Part shown: piece after piece, positions 17,857 to 27,957 of the stretch | Numbering within the stretch: the stretch's first letter is position 1 | Layout: each line of letters starts with the position of its first letter | Assembly (NCBI RefSeq): GCF_036227125.1 | Contig: NZ_CP109435.1 | Location: 7,068,001 to 7,132,000 of the forward strand | DNA length: 64,000 nt | Direction: 5' to 3' | From: Streptomyces sp. NBC_01485 | GTDB lineage: Bacteria > Actinomycetota > Actinomycetes > Streptomycetales > Streptomycetaceae | Program-made: the position numbers and the translations under genes | Notes under the pieces: model-generated | Told to the model about the DNA's origin: nothing | The model's input: the letters and a program-made list of their open reading frames with translations, nothing else | Databases searched by the model: none

Positions 17857-18894
17857 GTGACTGGCTCGACCCCACCTCGGAAGCGCCGATTCCCCCTACG
17901 GGGAACGGACAAAGGGCCCTCCCGGGGCCCTCACGGCGTGCGTGACGGCGAGCGAGGCTCATCCGGAAAGGGAGCGATCCCCGCAGGATCGGCCTCGCTC
18001 GAACCCGCGACTGACCAGGGTGACCTCCCGGCGCCTACGCGGAACGCCGCCCCCGTCGCCAGGATGGGGGTCCCCCCGCTCGAGCGCAGTCGAGAGTGGG
18101 GGAGGGCGGCGGTCATCGGGGCGAGAGCCACGGTCCTGGCCAGGGAAGGCGTCCGCAAGGGCGGGAACCGCGCCAGGGCGGGGCTGGCGCATCTCGCCGA
18201 CCGGATCATCGAGATCGCCCCGAGGATCCCCGTACGGGACCTCCAGACGCTCCGCAGACAGTTCCCGGGTCTCGGGCCCGAGCGGCTCGCGGACAAGCTC
18301 GTGACGGGCGCGGCGAACGCCACGTCCACCGTCGGCGCGGGCATCGGGGCGGCGGCGATGCTTCCCGTGCCGCCCGCGATGCCGGCCGAACTGGCCGCGG
18401 AGATCACCGGGGTCGCCGCGATCGAGCTCAAGCTGATCGCCGAACTCCACGAGGTCTACGGCGTGCGGCCGACGGGCGGCCTCAAGGACCGCAGCACCGC
18501 CTATCTGCGCTCATGGTCGGGCGAACGCGGGGTCGACGTCCTCAAGCCGTCCTCGATCAACGCGGCGCTCGGCGGCCAGATGAAGCGCGAGTTGCGCCAG
18601 CAGATCATGAAGCGCATGGTCCGGGACCTGCCGAACCTCATGCCCTTCATGGTGGGCGCCGCCGTCGGCGCGGTCATGAACCGGCGGGACACCAAGAAAC
18701 TGGCCGGGAAGGTCCGGGCCGACCTGCGGAAGATGCAGGTGCCGTGGGACGCGCTGCCCGAACTGCCGCCCCTGGAGAAGCCGGTGGATCCACTGGCCCT
18801 GGGGGAGATCCCCAGGAATCCCCTGAACCCCGAGGGCACCGAGACCCCCGAAAACCCTGAGAAGCCCGAGAACCCCAGGGAACTCGGGCGCTGA
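17857..18894 (+). CDS. Hypothetical protein with a possible EcsC-like segment
   Basis: A 345-aa protein. The first about 90 residues are low-complexity and basic. The middle has glycine/alanine-rich hydrophobic stretches (VGAGIGAAAMLPVPPAMP, LPNLMPFMVGAAVGAVM), and the C-terminus is a Pro/Glu/Asn-rich tail. The segment from about 150 to 205 vaguely resembles EcsC-family proteins. The GTG start follows a GAGGAGGGG site. A Streptomyces-type palindromic repeat at 18066-18103 is read in frame inside the variable N-terminal region, so the true start may lie later. Function unknown. Confidence 0.72.
   Translation: MTGSTPPRKRRFPLRGTDKGPSRGPHGVRDGERGSSGKGAIPAGSASLEPATDQGDLPAPTRNAAPVARMGVPPLERSREWGRAAVIGARATVLAREGVRKGGNRARAGLAHLADRIIEIAPRIPVRDLQTLRRQFPGLGPERLADKLVTGAANATSTVGAGIGAAAMLPVPPAMPAELAAEITGVAAIELKLIAELHEVYGVRPTGGLKDRSTAYLRSWSGERGVDVLKPSSINAALGGQMKRELRQQIMKRMVRDLPNLMPFMVGAAVGAVMNRRDTKKLAGKVRADLRKMQVPWDALPELPPLEKPVDPLALGEIPRNPLNPEGTETPENPEKPENPRELGR
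18066..18103. repeat. Interspersed palindromic repeat inside a coding frame
   Basis: A C-run, then CTCGA GCGCAG TCGAG, then a G-run. This is the CTCGAG...AGAGTGGGGGA-type element commonly seen between Streptomyces genes. Here it lies inside the N-terminal part of the 17857 gene and adds about 12 residues in frame. Confidence 0.6.
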
Positions 18895-18914
18895 GGCCTG
18901 TTCGAGGTCGCCGG

Positions 18915-19379
18915 CTACGCCGTCGTCTCGCGTGCTGCCTTGAGGGCCTGTGCGAGGCGCTCCGGCTCCCGCGTCGACAGGTACAGGTAGGGCGTGGGGT
19001 CGTCGGGGTCGGTGACCTCCACCCGCAGCGCCGTGGGGATGTAGGAGCGCAGCAGCAGGAAGGCCCGGGTGTCGGCCTTGTACGTGCGCCAGGCGCGCGC
19101 CTCCTCCGCGTCCAGGATCTCCGCCTCGCCCAGGGCCGCGACCGGGATCTTCGCCTCGCCCGCGATCAGGGAGTCGCCCACGACGCGGATGCGGAGGGAT
19201 CCGTAGGAACTGGCCATGACCGCCGCGACCGCCGTGCCGCCGGCCAGGCCGCCGAGCAGGGGCAGGGTGCCGAAGGGCAGCAGGATCAGGGCGCACGAGA
19301 CGCCCACCAGGAACGAGATGAACCACCAGGAGCGGGGGGCGGTGAGACGTTCGTCGTAGGGGGTGGCGGAGAGCTGCAT
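18915..19379 (-). CDS. DUF3093 membrane protein
   Basis: A 154-aa protein with two adjacent hydrophobic segments near the N-terminus (WWFISFLVGVSCALILLPFG and an Ala/Gly-rich helix). A soluble beta-rich domain follows, with the conserved AEEARAWRTYKADTRAFLLL. This fits the actinobacterial DUF3093 family, of unknown role. ATG 19379 is chosen; the longer frame is not conserved in type. It converges on the previous gene with a 20-bp gap and diverges from the thioesterase gene, whose downstream partner is dut. Confidence 0.83.
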   Translation of the reverse strand: MQLSATPYDERLTAPRSWWFISFLVGVSCALILLPFGTLPLLGGLAGGTAVAAVMASSYGSLRIRVVGDSLIAGEAKIPVAALGEAEILDAEEARAWRTYKADTRAFLLLRSYIPTALRVEVTDPDDPTPYLYLSTREPERLAQALKAARETTA

Positions 19380-19437
19380 GGAGCCAAGCTTGGCACGGTG
19401 AGGGTGGGCGACGGGCGGGCGGGTAAGGTCTGCGGCT

Positions 19438-20022
19438 GTGAGTGGTACTTCCGCAGCTCTTGAGCCTCCGGCCAATGCCGTGAAGCCCGTCCGGCACCCC
19501 GATGCTCCCGCGCCCGGCGAGCTTCTCGGCGCCCACTACGAACACTGTTTCGGATGTGGCGGCGAGCAGACTCACGGGCTGCACCTGGAGGCGCGGGCCG
19601 GCGAGGAGGTGACGGTCACCGCCGAGTTCACCGTGCAGTCCGCCCACCAGGGCGCGCCCGGTCTGGCGCACGGCGGAATCCTGGCCTCCGCCCTCGACGA
19701 GACGCTCGGCTCGCTGAACTGGCTGCTGCGGACCGTCGCCGTGACCGGACGGCTGGCGACCGACTTCGTACGGCCCGTGCCCGTCGGGACCACGCTGCAC
19801 CTGGCGGCCGCGGTGACGGCGGTGGCCGGGCGCAAGATCTACTCGACCGCCACCGGGCGGATCGGCGGCCCCGACGGGCCCGTCGCCGTCCGGGCCGACG
19901 CGCTCTTCATCGAGGTCGCGGTCGAGCACTTCGTGAACCACGGCCGCGAGGAGGAGATCCGGGCCGCCATGAGCGACCCGGACCAGACCCGGCGTGTCCG
20001 CGCCTTCGAGGTGAACCCGTGA
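19438..20022 (+). CDS. PaaI-type hotdog thioesterase
   Basis: A 194-aa acyl-CoA thioesterase-like protein with one hotdog fold. The signature GLAHGGILASALDE contains the central helix with the catalytic-type acid. An N-terminal HCFGCG motif is seen in many family members. It probably hydrolyses a short acyl-CoA, but the substrate is unknown. The GTG start faces the DUF3093 gene 58 bp away, and the stop overlaps the GTG of dut (GTGA). Confidence 0.85.
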   Translation: MSGTSAALEPPANAVKPVRHPDAPAPGELLGAHYEHCFGCGGEQTHGLHLEARAGEEVTVTAEFTVQSAHQGAPGLAHGGILASALDETLGSLNWLLRTVAVTGRLATDFVRPVPVGTTLHLAAAVTAVAGRKIYSTATGRIGGPDGPVAVRADALFIEVAVEHFVNHGREEEIRAAMSDPDQTRRVRAFEVNP

Positions 20023-20570
20023 GCAGTGACTCCCTGAACGTGCTGATCCGGCGCATCGACCCCGACGTACCGCTTCCGGCGTACGAGCACCCGGGGGACG
20101 CGGGAGCCGATCTGCGCACCACGGAGAGCCGTGAACTGGCGCCAGGGGAGCGGGCCGTGCTTCCCACGGGTGTTTCCATCGCCCTGCCCGAGGGGTACGC
20201 GGCCTTCGTGCACCCACGTTCGGGGCTCGCCGCCCGGTGCGGCATCGCCCTCGTGAATGCCCCGGGGACGGTGGATGCCGGGTACCGTGGGGAGATCAAG
20301 GTGATCGTGGTGAATCTCGACCCGCGCGAGTCCGTGCGGTTCGAGCGCTTCGACCGGATTGCCCAACTGGTCGTCCAGCAGGTCGAGAGGGTCCGCTTCC
20401 AGGAGGTCGCGGAACTTCCCGGCTCGGCGCGGGCCGCGGGGGGCTTCGGGTCCACCGGCGGGCATGCCGCCGTGGGCGGCGCAAGCGGTACAAGCGGTCA
20501 GACCGCCGTAGGCGGCGCGACGGGTGGGAATCGATACGCTTCGGTCGTATCCGACCGGGAAGGACAGTGA
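20019..20570 (+). CDS. dut: dUTP diphosphatase
   Basis: Hydrolyses dUTP to dUMP and pyrophosphate, keeping uracil out of DNA and feeding dTMP synthesis. The 183-aa protein has the five trimeric dUTPase motifs: PGDAGADLRT, PRSGLA, VDAGYRGEIKV, RIAQLVVQ and the C-terminal P-loop-like arm ARAAGGFGSTG. After motif 5 there is an unusual Gly/Ala-rich tail of about 35 residues with two AVGGA units. The GTG start overlaps the thioesterase stop. The DUF3710 gene starts one base after its stop, a linkage common in actinobacteria. Confidence 0.96.
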   Translation: MSSDSLNVLIRRIDPDVPLPAYEHPGDAGADLRTTESRELAPGERAVLPTGVSIALPEGYAAFVHPRSGLAARCGIALVNAPGTVDAGYRGEIKVIVVNLDPRESVRFERFDRIAQLVVQQVERVRFQEVAELPGSARAAGGFGSTGGHAAVGGASGTSGQTAVGGATGGNRYASVVSDREGQ

Positions 20571-20571
20571 C

Positions 20572-21348
20572 GTGTTCGGACGTCGCAAGAAGAAGGGTGC
20601 CGCCGAGGACGCGGCCGGCGAGGCCGAGCAGGTCGTCGACAGTGTCGACGCTGAGGCGGACGACGTAGCGGGCGAGGGTGAGGGCCGGCGCGAGCGTGCG
20701 CGGCTCGAGCCCGAGCCGCGGCCCGACGGACCCTGGGACGACTCCGAGGTGCGCGACCCCGCCGAGGGCCGCGTGGACCTCGGCGGGATCTTCGTGCCCG
20801 GGGTCGACGGCATGGAACTGCGGGTCGAGGTCGCCGGTGACGCGATCGTCGCGGCGACCGTCGTGCTGCGCGACAGCGCCGTCCAGTTGCAGGCCTTCGC
20901 CGCTCCCAAGCGCGAGGGCATCTGGGGCGAGGTGCGCGAGGAGATCGGCTCCGGCATCACCCAGCAGGGTGGCATCGTCGACGAGGTCGAAGGCCCGCTG
21001 GGCTGGGAGCTGCGGGCGCAGGTGCCGGTGCAGTTGCCGGACGGCACGGGCGGCTTCCATGTCGTGCGGTTCGTCGGCGTGGACGGTCCCCGCTGGTTCC
21101 TGCGCGGGGTGATCTCGGGCCAGGGTGCGGTGCAGCCGCAGGCGGCCGGGCTGCTCGAGCAGATCTTCCGGGACACGGTCGTGGTTCGCGGCGAGGGCCC
21201 GATGGCGCCGCGCGACCCGATCGTCCTGAAGCTGCCGAACGACGCGCAGATGGTGCCCGAGGGCGTCCAGCAGCAGGACGACAGCTCCCGCTTCTCCGGC
21301 GGCATGGGCCAGTTGCAGCGCGGACCGGAGATCACCGAGGTCCGCTAG
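20572..21348 (+). CDS. DUF3710 family protein
   Basis: A 258-aa soluble protein. The N-terminus is basic then acidic (FGRRKKKGAAED and a Glu-rich region), followed by a conserved domain (GRVDLGGIFVPGVDGMELR, WFLRGVISGQGA). DUF3710 proteins are linked to dut across actinobacteria, as here, with no known function. The GTG start follows a GGAAGGA site placed inside the end of dut. A 13-bp hairpin follows. Confidence 0.88.
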   Translation: MFGRRKKKGAAEDAAGEAEQVVDSVDAEADDVAGEGEGRRERARLEPEPRPDGPWDDSEVRDPAEGRVDLGGIFVPGVDGMELRVEVAGDAIVAATVVLRDSAVQLQAFAAPKREGIWGEVREEIGSGITQQGGIVDEVEGPLGWELRAQVPVQLPDGTGGFHVVRFVGVDGPRWFLRGVISGQGAVQPQAAGLLEQIFRDTVVVRGEGPMAPRDPIVLKLPNDAQMVPEGVQQQDDSSRFSGGMGQLQRGPEITEVR

Positions 21349-21391
21349 TCGGACCTCGGACGGCAGATCGACGGACGGCAGACCGTACGGC

Positions 21392-21430
21392 CGAAGGGGC
21401 CGCATCCCGATCAGGGGTGCGGCCCCTTCG
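21392..21430 (+). terminator. Hairpin after the DUF3710 gene
   Basis: A perfect 13-bp stem (21392-21404 with 21418-21430) with a 13-nt loop, 43 bp after the stop. It ends the thioesterase-dut-DUF3710 unit. Confidence 0.82.
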
Positions 21431-21616
21431 CGTTCCCGTGGGGTGCGGCGACCCATGGGACCGATGGACCGATGGGTGTGAACCGATTCGGGGGGCTCGT
21501 CCGATGAAGGGGTGAGGGCCGCCGGTGTTCGTCTCACCGCGTCAGGGTTGTGTCAAAGGCGTCCCTCGCCTTTCAGCTCGTCCCTTTTGTCAGAACTGTT
21601 GGCCGTAAGGTCGACG

Positions 21617-21628
21617 CTGCGTACGCAG
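21617..21628. promoter_or_regulatory. Palindrome CTGCGTACGCAG before kdpD
   Basis: A 12-bp perfect dyad centred 30 bp before the kdpD start in the 304-bp gap after the DUF3710 gene. It could be an operator, perhaps autoregulatory, but the binding protein is not known. Confidence 0.35.
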
Positions 21629-21652
21629 TAGTTACTGGAAGACAATGAGGCC

Positions 21653-24246
21653 ATGGCACGCGGAAAGCTTCGGATCTACCTCGGTGCGGCACCGGGCGTG
21701 GGCAAGACGTACGCGATGCTGTCCGAGGCGCACCGGCGGGTGGAGCGCGGCACGGACTGCGTGGTGGCGTTCGTCGAGCACCACGGGCGGCAGCGCACCG
21801 AGGTGATGCTGCACGGCCTGGAGCAGGTCCCGCGCCGCGAGCTGGAGTACCGGGGCGGCGTCTTCACCGAGATGGACGTCGACGCGGTCCTCGCCCGCGG
21901 CCCGCAGGTCGCCCTGGTGGACGAACTCGCCCACACCAACGTCCCGGGTTCGCGCAACGCCAAGCGCTGGCAGGACGTGGCGGAGCTGCTCGCCGCCGGA
22001 ATCGACGTGGTCTCGACGGTCAACATCCAGCACCTGGAGTCGCTGGGTGACGTCGTGGAGTCGATCACGGGGGTACGGCAGCAGGAGACGGTGCCGGACG
22101 AGTTCGTGCGGCGGGCCGACCAGATCGAGCTGGTGGACATGTCACCCCAGGCGCTGCGGCGGCGGATGGCGCACGGAAACATCTACAAGCCGGACAAGGT
22201 CGACGCGGCCCTGTCCAACTACTTCCGGCCCGGCAACCTCACCGCCCTGCGGGAGCTGGCCCTGCTGTGGGTGGCCGACCGGGTCGACGAGTACCTGAAG
22301 CAGTACCGCAGCGAGCACCGGGTGTCGGCGATCTGGGGTTCGCGCGAGCGGATCGTGGTCGGGCTGACCGGCGGCCCGGAGGGGCGCACCCTGATCCGGC
22401 GGGCGGCGCGGCTCGCGGAGAAGGGCGCCGGCGGAGAGGTCCTGGCCGTGTACATCGCCCGCAGCGACGGGCTGACCTCGGCCTCGCCCAAGGAGCTGGC
22501 GGTCCAGCGCACCCTCGCGGAGGACCTGGGCGGCACCTTCCACCACGTGGTCGGTGACGACATCCCGGCCGCGCTGCTCGACTTCGCCCGCGGGGTCAAC
22601 GCCACGCAGATCGTGCTCGGCTCCTCACGCCGCAAGACATGGCAGTACGTCTTCGGCCCCGGAGTCGGCGCGACGGTCGCCCGCGAGTCCGGGTCCGACC
22701 TCGACGTGCACATCGTCACCCACGACGAGGTCGCCAAGGGGCGCGGGCTGCCGGTGGCCCGGGGCGCCCGGCTCGGGCGGGCCCGGATCCTCTGGGGCTG
22801 GCTGGTCGGAGTGGCGGGCCCGGCGCTGCTGGCACTGCTGCTGAACACCGTCCACCTCGGCCTCGCCAACGACATGCTGCTGTTCCTGGCGGTGACCGTG
22901 GCCGCGGCGCTGCTCGGCGGACTGCTGCCCGCCCTGGCCTCGGCGGCCGTGGGCTCGCTCCTGCTGAACTACTTCTACACACCGCCCCTGCACAGATGGA
23001 CGATCGCCGACCCGAAGAACATCGTCGCCATCGTGATCTTCGTCGGGGTGGGGATCTCGGTGGCGTCGGTGGTGGACCTGGCGGCCCGGCGTACGCATCA
23101 GGCGGCCCGGCTGCGGGCCGAGTCGGAGATCCTGTCCTACCTGGCGGGCAACGTGCTGCGGGGCGAGACCAGCCTGGAGGCGCTCCTCGAGCGGGTGCGG
23201 GAGACCTTCGGGATGGAGTCCGCGGCGCTGCTGGAGCGGACGGAGGGCAGAGCGCCGTGGACCCGCGCGGGGCACGTCGGGGTCGGACGCCCGGTCGAGC
23301 GGCCCGAGGACGCGGACGTGGACGTGCCGGTCGGCGACCACCTGGCGCTGGCGCTCACCGGGCGCGTGCTGCCCGCGGAGGACCGGCGGGTGCTGGCCGC
23401 GTTCGCCGCTCAGGCGGTCGTGGTGCTGGACCGGCGGCGACTGCAGGAGGAGGCCGACCGGGCCCGTGCGCTGGCCGAGGGCAACCGCATCCGCACGGCG
23501 CTGCTGGCCGCCGTCAGCCACGACCTGCGCACGCCGCTGGCCGGCATCAAGGCGGCGGTCTCCTCGCTGCGCTCCGACGACGTGGCCTGGTCCGAGGAGG
23601 ACCAGGCGGAGCTGCTGGAGGGGATCGAGGACGGTGCGGACCGGCTCGACCACCTGGTGGGCAACCTGCTGGACATGTCCCGCCTCCAGACCGGTACGGT
23701 CACGCCGATCATCCGCGAGATCGACCTCGACGAGGTGGTGCCGATGGCGCTCGGCGGGGTCCCGGATCCGCAGGAGAGCGTGGAGCTGGACATCCCGGAG
23801 ACGCTGCCCATGGTCGCCGTGGACGCCGGGCTGCTGGAGCGTTCGGTCGCCAACCTCGTGGAGAACGCGGTCAAGTACAGCCCGGTCGGCGAACCCGTGC
23901 TGGTCTCGGCGAGCGCGCTGTCCGAGCGGGTCGAGGTGCGGGTCGTGGACCGTGGGCCGGGCGTCCCCGACGAGGCCAAGGAGCGGATATTCGCGCCCTT
24001 CCAGCGCTACGGCGACGCCCCGCGCGGGGCCGGGGTGGGGCTCGGCCTCGCGGTCGCCCGCGGCTTCGCCGAGGCGATGGGCGGCACACTGAACGCCGAG
24101 GACACCCCCGGCGGTGGCCTCACCATGGTCCTCACCGTCCGCGCGGCGGGCCCGCGCCCCGAGCCACAGCCCGTACAGCCCGATCCGCAACCCGTGCAAC
24201 CCGACCCGCAACCGGTGCAACCCGCACAACCCGAGAGGCAGGCCTC

Positions 24247-24253
<7 letters not shown>
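21653..24253 (+). CDS. kdpD: KdpD-type osmosensitive K+ sensor histidine kinase
   Basis: An 866-aa sensor kinase with the full KdpD layout: N-terminal KdpD domain with Walker A GAAPGVGKT (residues 11-19) and LVDELAHTNVPGS; a UspA-like domain at about 230-350; four transmembrane helices at about 375-475; a GAF-like region; and the H-box AVSHDLRTPLAG with His623. The kinase domain has NLVENAVKYS and GVGLGLAVARG. The C-terminus ends in a PQPVQPD repeat tail. It works with KdpE, whose ATG overlaps its stop by seven bases. No kdpFABC pump genes are nearby, so the targets lie elsewhere. Confidence 0.94.
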
Positions 24254-24963
<710 letters not shown>

Positions 24964-25054
24964 CACGGCAGCGATAGGCCAGCGATACGGCAGGTGGGAG
25001 GGCGGGTACGGCGGCGGGTACGGCTCTGTCGGTGCACCCCGGTACGCTTCAGAT

Positions 25055-25453
25055 ATGAGTGCTGTTCCTCGTCCCCAAAAGTCGGTGGGCCGGTTCCGGC
25101 GCATGCTCGACCGGCTCTCCTCGTCGCAGGAGGATCTGGAGTCCGAGGAGCTGCGGGAGGACACCGAGACGGCTGGCTGTACGCGGATCGGAGACTGCCA
25201 GGACCGCCAGATAGTGTCGGTTACTGGTACCTTGCGCACGGTCACCCTGCGGCCGCGTGCCGGAGTGCCGGCCCTGGAGGCCGAGCTGTTCGACGGCAGC
25301 GCCGCGCTGGACGTGGTGTGGCTGGGCAGGCGGTCCATCGTGGGGATAGAACCGGGACGCAGACTCATCGCATCGGGCCGGGTCTCCATGAGCCGGGGCC
25401 GCCGGGTGCTGTTCAACCCCAAGTACGAACTGAGACCCCTGGGTAGGGAGTAG
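25055..25453 (+). CDS. OB-fold nucleic-acid-binding domain protein
   Basis: A 132-aa protein with a single OB-fold (about 45-130; VSVTGTLRTVTLRP, LEAELFDGSAALDVVWLGRR, RLIASGRVS). Members of this actinobacterial family sit next to DUF3159 genes and are of unknown function; the fold suggests binding of single-stranded nucleic acid. The N-terminal about 40 residues are charged and helical. The DUF3159 gene starts three bases after its stop. Confidence 0.82.
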   Translation: MSAVPRPQKSVGRFRRMLDRLSSSQEDLESEELREDTETAGCTRIGDCQDRQIVSVTGTLRTVTLRPRAGVPALEAELFDGSAALDVVWLGRRSIVGIEPGRRLIASGRVSMSRGRRVLFNPKYELRPLGRE

Positions 25454-25456
25454 CCG

Positions 25457-26221
25457 GTGACGTCGCTCGACAAGCCGACCGAAGACACGACTGCGGAAGA
25501 CACCGCCGCGGCCGACGCCCGGGCGGTGACCGAGGCCGCCCTGTTCGAGGCGTTCGGCGGCGTGCGCGGCATGGTCGAGACGGTGGTGCCGGGCCTGCTC
25601 TTCGTCACGATCTTCACGATCAACAAGGACCTGCACATGTCCGCGATCGCCGCGCTCGCGGTGTCGCTGGTCCTGGTCGTGGTCCGGCTGGTGATGAAGG
25701 ACACGGTCAAGCACGCCTTCAGCGGGGTCTTCGGCGTCGCCTTCGGCGTCGTCTTCGCGATGATGACCGGCAACGCCAAGGACTTCTATCTGCCGGGCAT
25801 GCTCTACACGCTGGGGCTGGCGCTGGCGTACATCATCACCACGCTGTGCGGGGTGCCGCTGATCGGGCTCATCCTCGGGCCGGTGTTCAAGGAGAACCTC
25901 TCCTGGCGCACCCGCAATCCCGGCCGCAAGAAGGCGTACGCGAAGGCCAGTTGGGCGTGGGGGCTGATCCTTCTCGCCAAGTGCGCGATCCTCTTCCCGC
26001 TGTACTGGTGGGCGAACACCGCGCAGCTCGGGTGGGTGCTGGTGGCGCTGAAGATTCCGCCGTTCCTGCTGGCCGTGTGGCTGACGTGGGTGTTCCTCGC
26101 GAAGGCGCCCGCGCCGATTGATGTGTTTGCGGAGATGGAGGCGGAGGAGAAGGCGGAGGCTGAGCGGGAGGCTGCCGCCGGGGCCTCGGAGGTTGGGGCG
26201 CGGCACCGTCGGGAGGGGTAG
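25457..26221 (+). CDS. DUF3159 multi-pass membrane protein
   Basis: A 254-aa integral membrane protein with about six hydrophobic helices (for example VPGLLFVTIFTI, ALAVSLVLVVVRLVM, LGLALAYIITTLCGVPLIGL). An acidic N-terminus precedes FEAFGGVRGMVET, and the cytoplasmic C-terminus is Glu/Ala-rich. The DUF3159 family is actinobacterial and uncharacterised; its fixed place beside TrkA genes suggests a transport role, which is an inference. The GTG start follows the OB-fold stop closely, so it is operonic. Confidence 0.86.
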   Translation: MTSLDKPTEDTTAEDTAAADARAVTEAALFEAFGGVRGMVETVVPGLLFVTIFTINKDLHMSAIAALAVSLVLVVVRLVMKDTVKHAFSGVFGVAFGVVFAMMTGNAKDFYLPGMLYTLGLALAYIITTLCGVPLIGLILGPVFKENLSWRTRNPGRKKAYAKASWAWGLILLAKCAILFPLYWWANTAQLGWVLVALKIPPFLLAVWLTWVFLAKAPAPIDVFAEMEAEEKAEAEREAAAGASEVGARHRREG

Positions 26222-26240
26222 TTGCCGGGGTTCGCTGACC

Positions 26241-26320
26241 GTCCCTGGGGGCTGCCGCCCCCAGACCCCCGCTTCGGCCCTTAAGGGGCCTCGTCCTCAA
26301 ACGCCGGACGGGCTGAAAGG
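26241..26320. repeat. Streptomyces interspersed intergenic repeat
   Basis: The sequence reads as the common Streptomyces element with the order CTGGGGGCTGCCGCCCCCAG, CCCCCGCTTCGGCCC, then CGTCCTCAAACGCCGGACGG. It contains two hairpins. From memory, many near-identical copies occur between genes in Streptomyces genomes. It carries no gene. Confidence 0.7.
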
Positions 26321-26376
26321 CCCTGACCGACGCTGGAAAACCGGCAATTCGCTGGAAACCTGACAACTGGAAACCT

Positions 26377-26414
26377 GACAAGGGGCGCCCTGAGAATTCA
26401 GGGCGCCCCTTGTC
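26377..26414. terminator. 17-bp hairpin between DUF3159 and trkA genes
   Basis: A perfect 17-bp stem (26377-26393 with 26398-26414) with a GAAT loop, the longest perfect hairpin in the window. It lies between convergent genes and can stop transcription both ways. Confidence 0.9.
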
Positions 26415-26431
26415 GCCGTCTGTCCCGAAGG

Positions 26432-27109
26432 TCAGTTGCCGGTGCCGGGCTTGCGTACCGACAACAGGTCCTCGAGTTGTTCCTCTCTTGCCTGGGCGGC
26501 GACGAAGAGTAGTTCGTCGCCCGGTTCGAGGGAGTCCTCGCGGGACGGGGTCAGGACGCGGGTGCCGCGGATGATGGTGACCAGGGAGGTGTCCTCGGGC
26601 CATTCCACGTCGCCGACCTGGGTGCCGGCCAGGGCCGATTCCTCGGGGAGGGTCAGTTCGACGAGGTTGGCGTCGCCGTGGCTGAAGCGGAGCAGGCGGA
26701 CCAGGTCGCCGACGCTCACCGCCTCCTCGACCAGGGCGGACATCAGACGCGGGGTCGAGACGGCCACGTCCACGCCCCAGGACTCGTTGAAGAGCCACTC
26801 GTTCTTGGGGTTGTTGACGCGGGCGACGACGCGCGGAACGCCGTACTCCGTCTTCGCCAGCAGCGACACGACCAGGTTGACCTTGTCGTCGCCGGTCGCG
26901 GCGATGACGACGTTGCAGCGCTGGAGCGCCGCCTCGTCCAGCGACGTGATCTCGCAGGCGTCGGCCAGCAGCCACTCCGCCTGGGGGACGCGCTCGACCG
27001 AGATGGCGGTCGGCGCCTTGTCGATCAGCAGGATCTCGTGGCCGTTCTCCAGCAGTTCGCCCGCGATCGAGCGGCCGACGGCTCCGGCTCCGGCAATGGC
27101 GACCCTCAT
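26432..27109 (-). CDS. trkA: TrkA-family potassium uptake regulator (second of pair)
   Basis: A 225-aa RCK protein. The Rossmann TrkA-N domain begins MRVAIAGAGAVGRSIAGELL (NAD-binding GxGxxG), and the TrkA-C domain spans about 140-220 (ANLVELTLPEESALAG, GDELLFVAAQ). Such proteins gate Trk/Ktr-type or other K+ transporters in response to nucleotides. The ATG overlaps the stop of the other trkA gene by one base. No TrkH/KtrB pore gene is in the window; the likely partner is the APC transporter at 28238. Confidence 0.9.
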   Translation of the reverse strand: MRVAIAGAGAVGRSIAGELLENGHEILLIDKAPTAISVERVPQAEWLLADACEITSLDEAALQRCNVVIAATGDDKVNLVVSLLAKTEYGVPRVVARVNNPKNEWLFNESWGVDVAVSTPRLMSALVEEAVSVGDLVRLLRFSHGDANLVELTLPEESALAGTQVGDVEWPEDTSLVTIIRGTRVLTPSREDSLEPGDELLFVAAQAREEQLEDLLSVRKPGTGN

Positions 27110-27777
27110 CAGTGACCGCCTTCCCTCGGGCCCTCGGCGAACGACGCCTCGACCTTCTCGAGCTCGTCCGTGCGCAGCATCACATGCACCAGGTCCCCCT
27201 CCTGCAACACCGTCTGCGAGGTGGGCAGGATCGCCTCGCCGAGGCGGGTCAGGAACGCCACACGGACGCCCGTCTCCTCCTGCAGCTTGCTGATCTTGTG
27301 ACCGACCCAGGACGGGGCGGCGTGCACCTCGGCGAGCTGGACGCCCCCGGTGGGGTCCCGCCACAGCGGCTCGGCCCCCGAGGGGAGCAGCCGGCGCAGC
27401 ATCTGGTCGGCCGTCCAGCGGACGGTGGCGACGGTCGGAATGCCCAGGCGCTGGTAGACCTCGGCGCGCCGGGGGTCGTAGATGCGGGCGGCGACGTTCT
27501 CGATGCCGAACATCTCGCGGGCCACGCGGGCGGCGATGATGTTGGAGTTGTCCCCGCTGGAGACGGCGGCGAAGGCGCCCGCCTCCTCGATGCCGGCCTC
27601 GCGCAGGGTGTCCTGGTCGAAGCCGACCCCCGTGACACGACGGCCGCCGAAACCGGAGCCCAGTCGTCGGAAGGCGGTGGGGTCCTGGTCGATCACGGCG
27701 ACCGTGTGCCCCTGTTGCTCCAGGGTCTGGGCGAGAGCGGAACCCACTCTGCCGCAGCCCATGATGACGATGTGCAC
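27109..27777 (-). CDS. trkA: TrkA-family potassium uptake regulator (first of pair)
   Basis: A 222-aa RCK protein with an NAD-binding motif (MHIVIMGCGRVGSALAQTLE) and a TrkA-C domain at about 135-210. It is upstream of and translationally coupled to the second TrkA gene. The pair matches the ceoB/ceoC arrangement of mycobacteria. A tiny membrane-protein ORF lies 180 bp upstream on the same strand. Confidence 0.9.
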   Translation of the reverse strand: MHIVIMGCGRVGSALAQTLEQQGHTVAVIDQDPTAFRRLGSGFGGRRVTGVGFDQDTLREAGIEEAGAFAAVSSGDNSNIIAARVAREMFGIENVAARIYDPRRAEVYQRLGIPTVATVRWTADQMLRRLLPSGAEPLWRDPTGGVQLAEVHAAPSWVGHKISKLQEETGVRVAFLTRLGEAILPTSQTVLQEGDLVHVMLRTDELEKVEASFAEGPREGGH

Positions 27778-27957
27778 GACCGTCCTTCCGAGGTCAGGAA
27801 GTCAAAAAGATGTCAAGAAGTCAATGAGTTTTCTGGCCTGGCCGTTGGGGGGCGGCCTTGAACAGGGTCTCAGACCGTCGCCCAAGCTACACACGCGCGG
27901 TCCCCGCCGGGCACCCCCGTGCACGGTCCGTGCCCGGTGCTTGCGCGCTGTGCGCGA

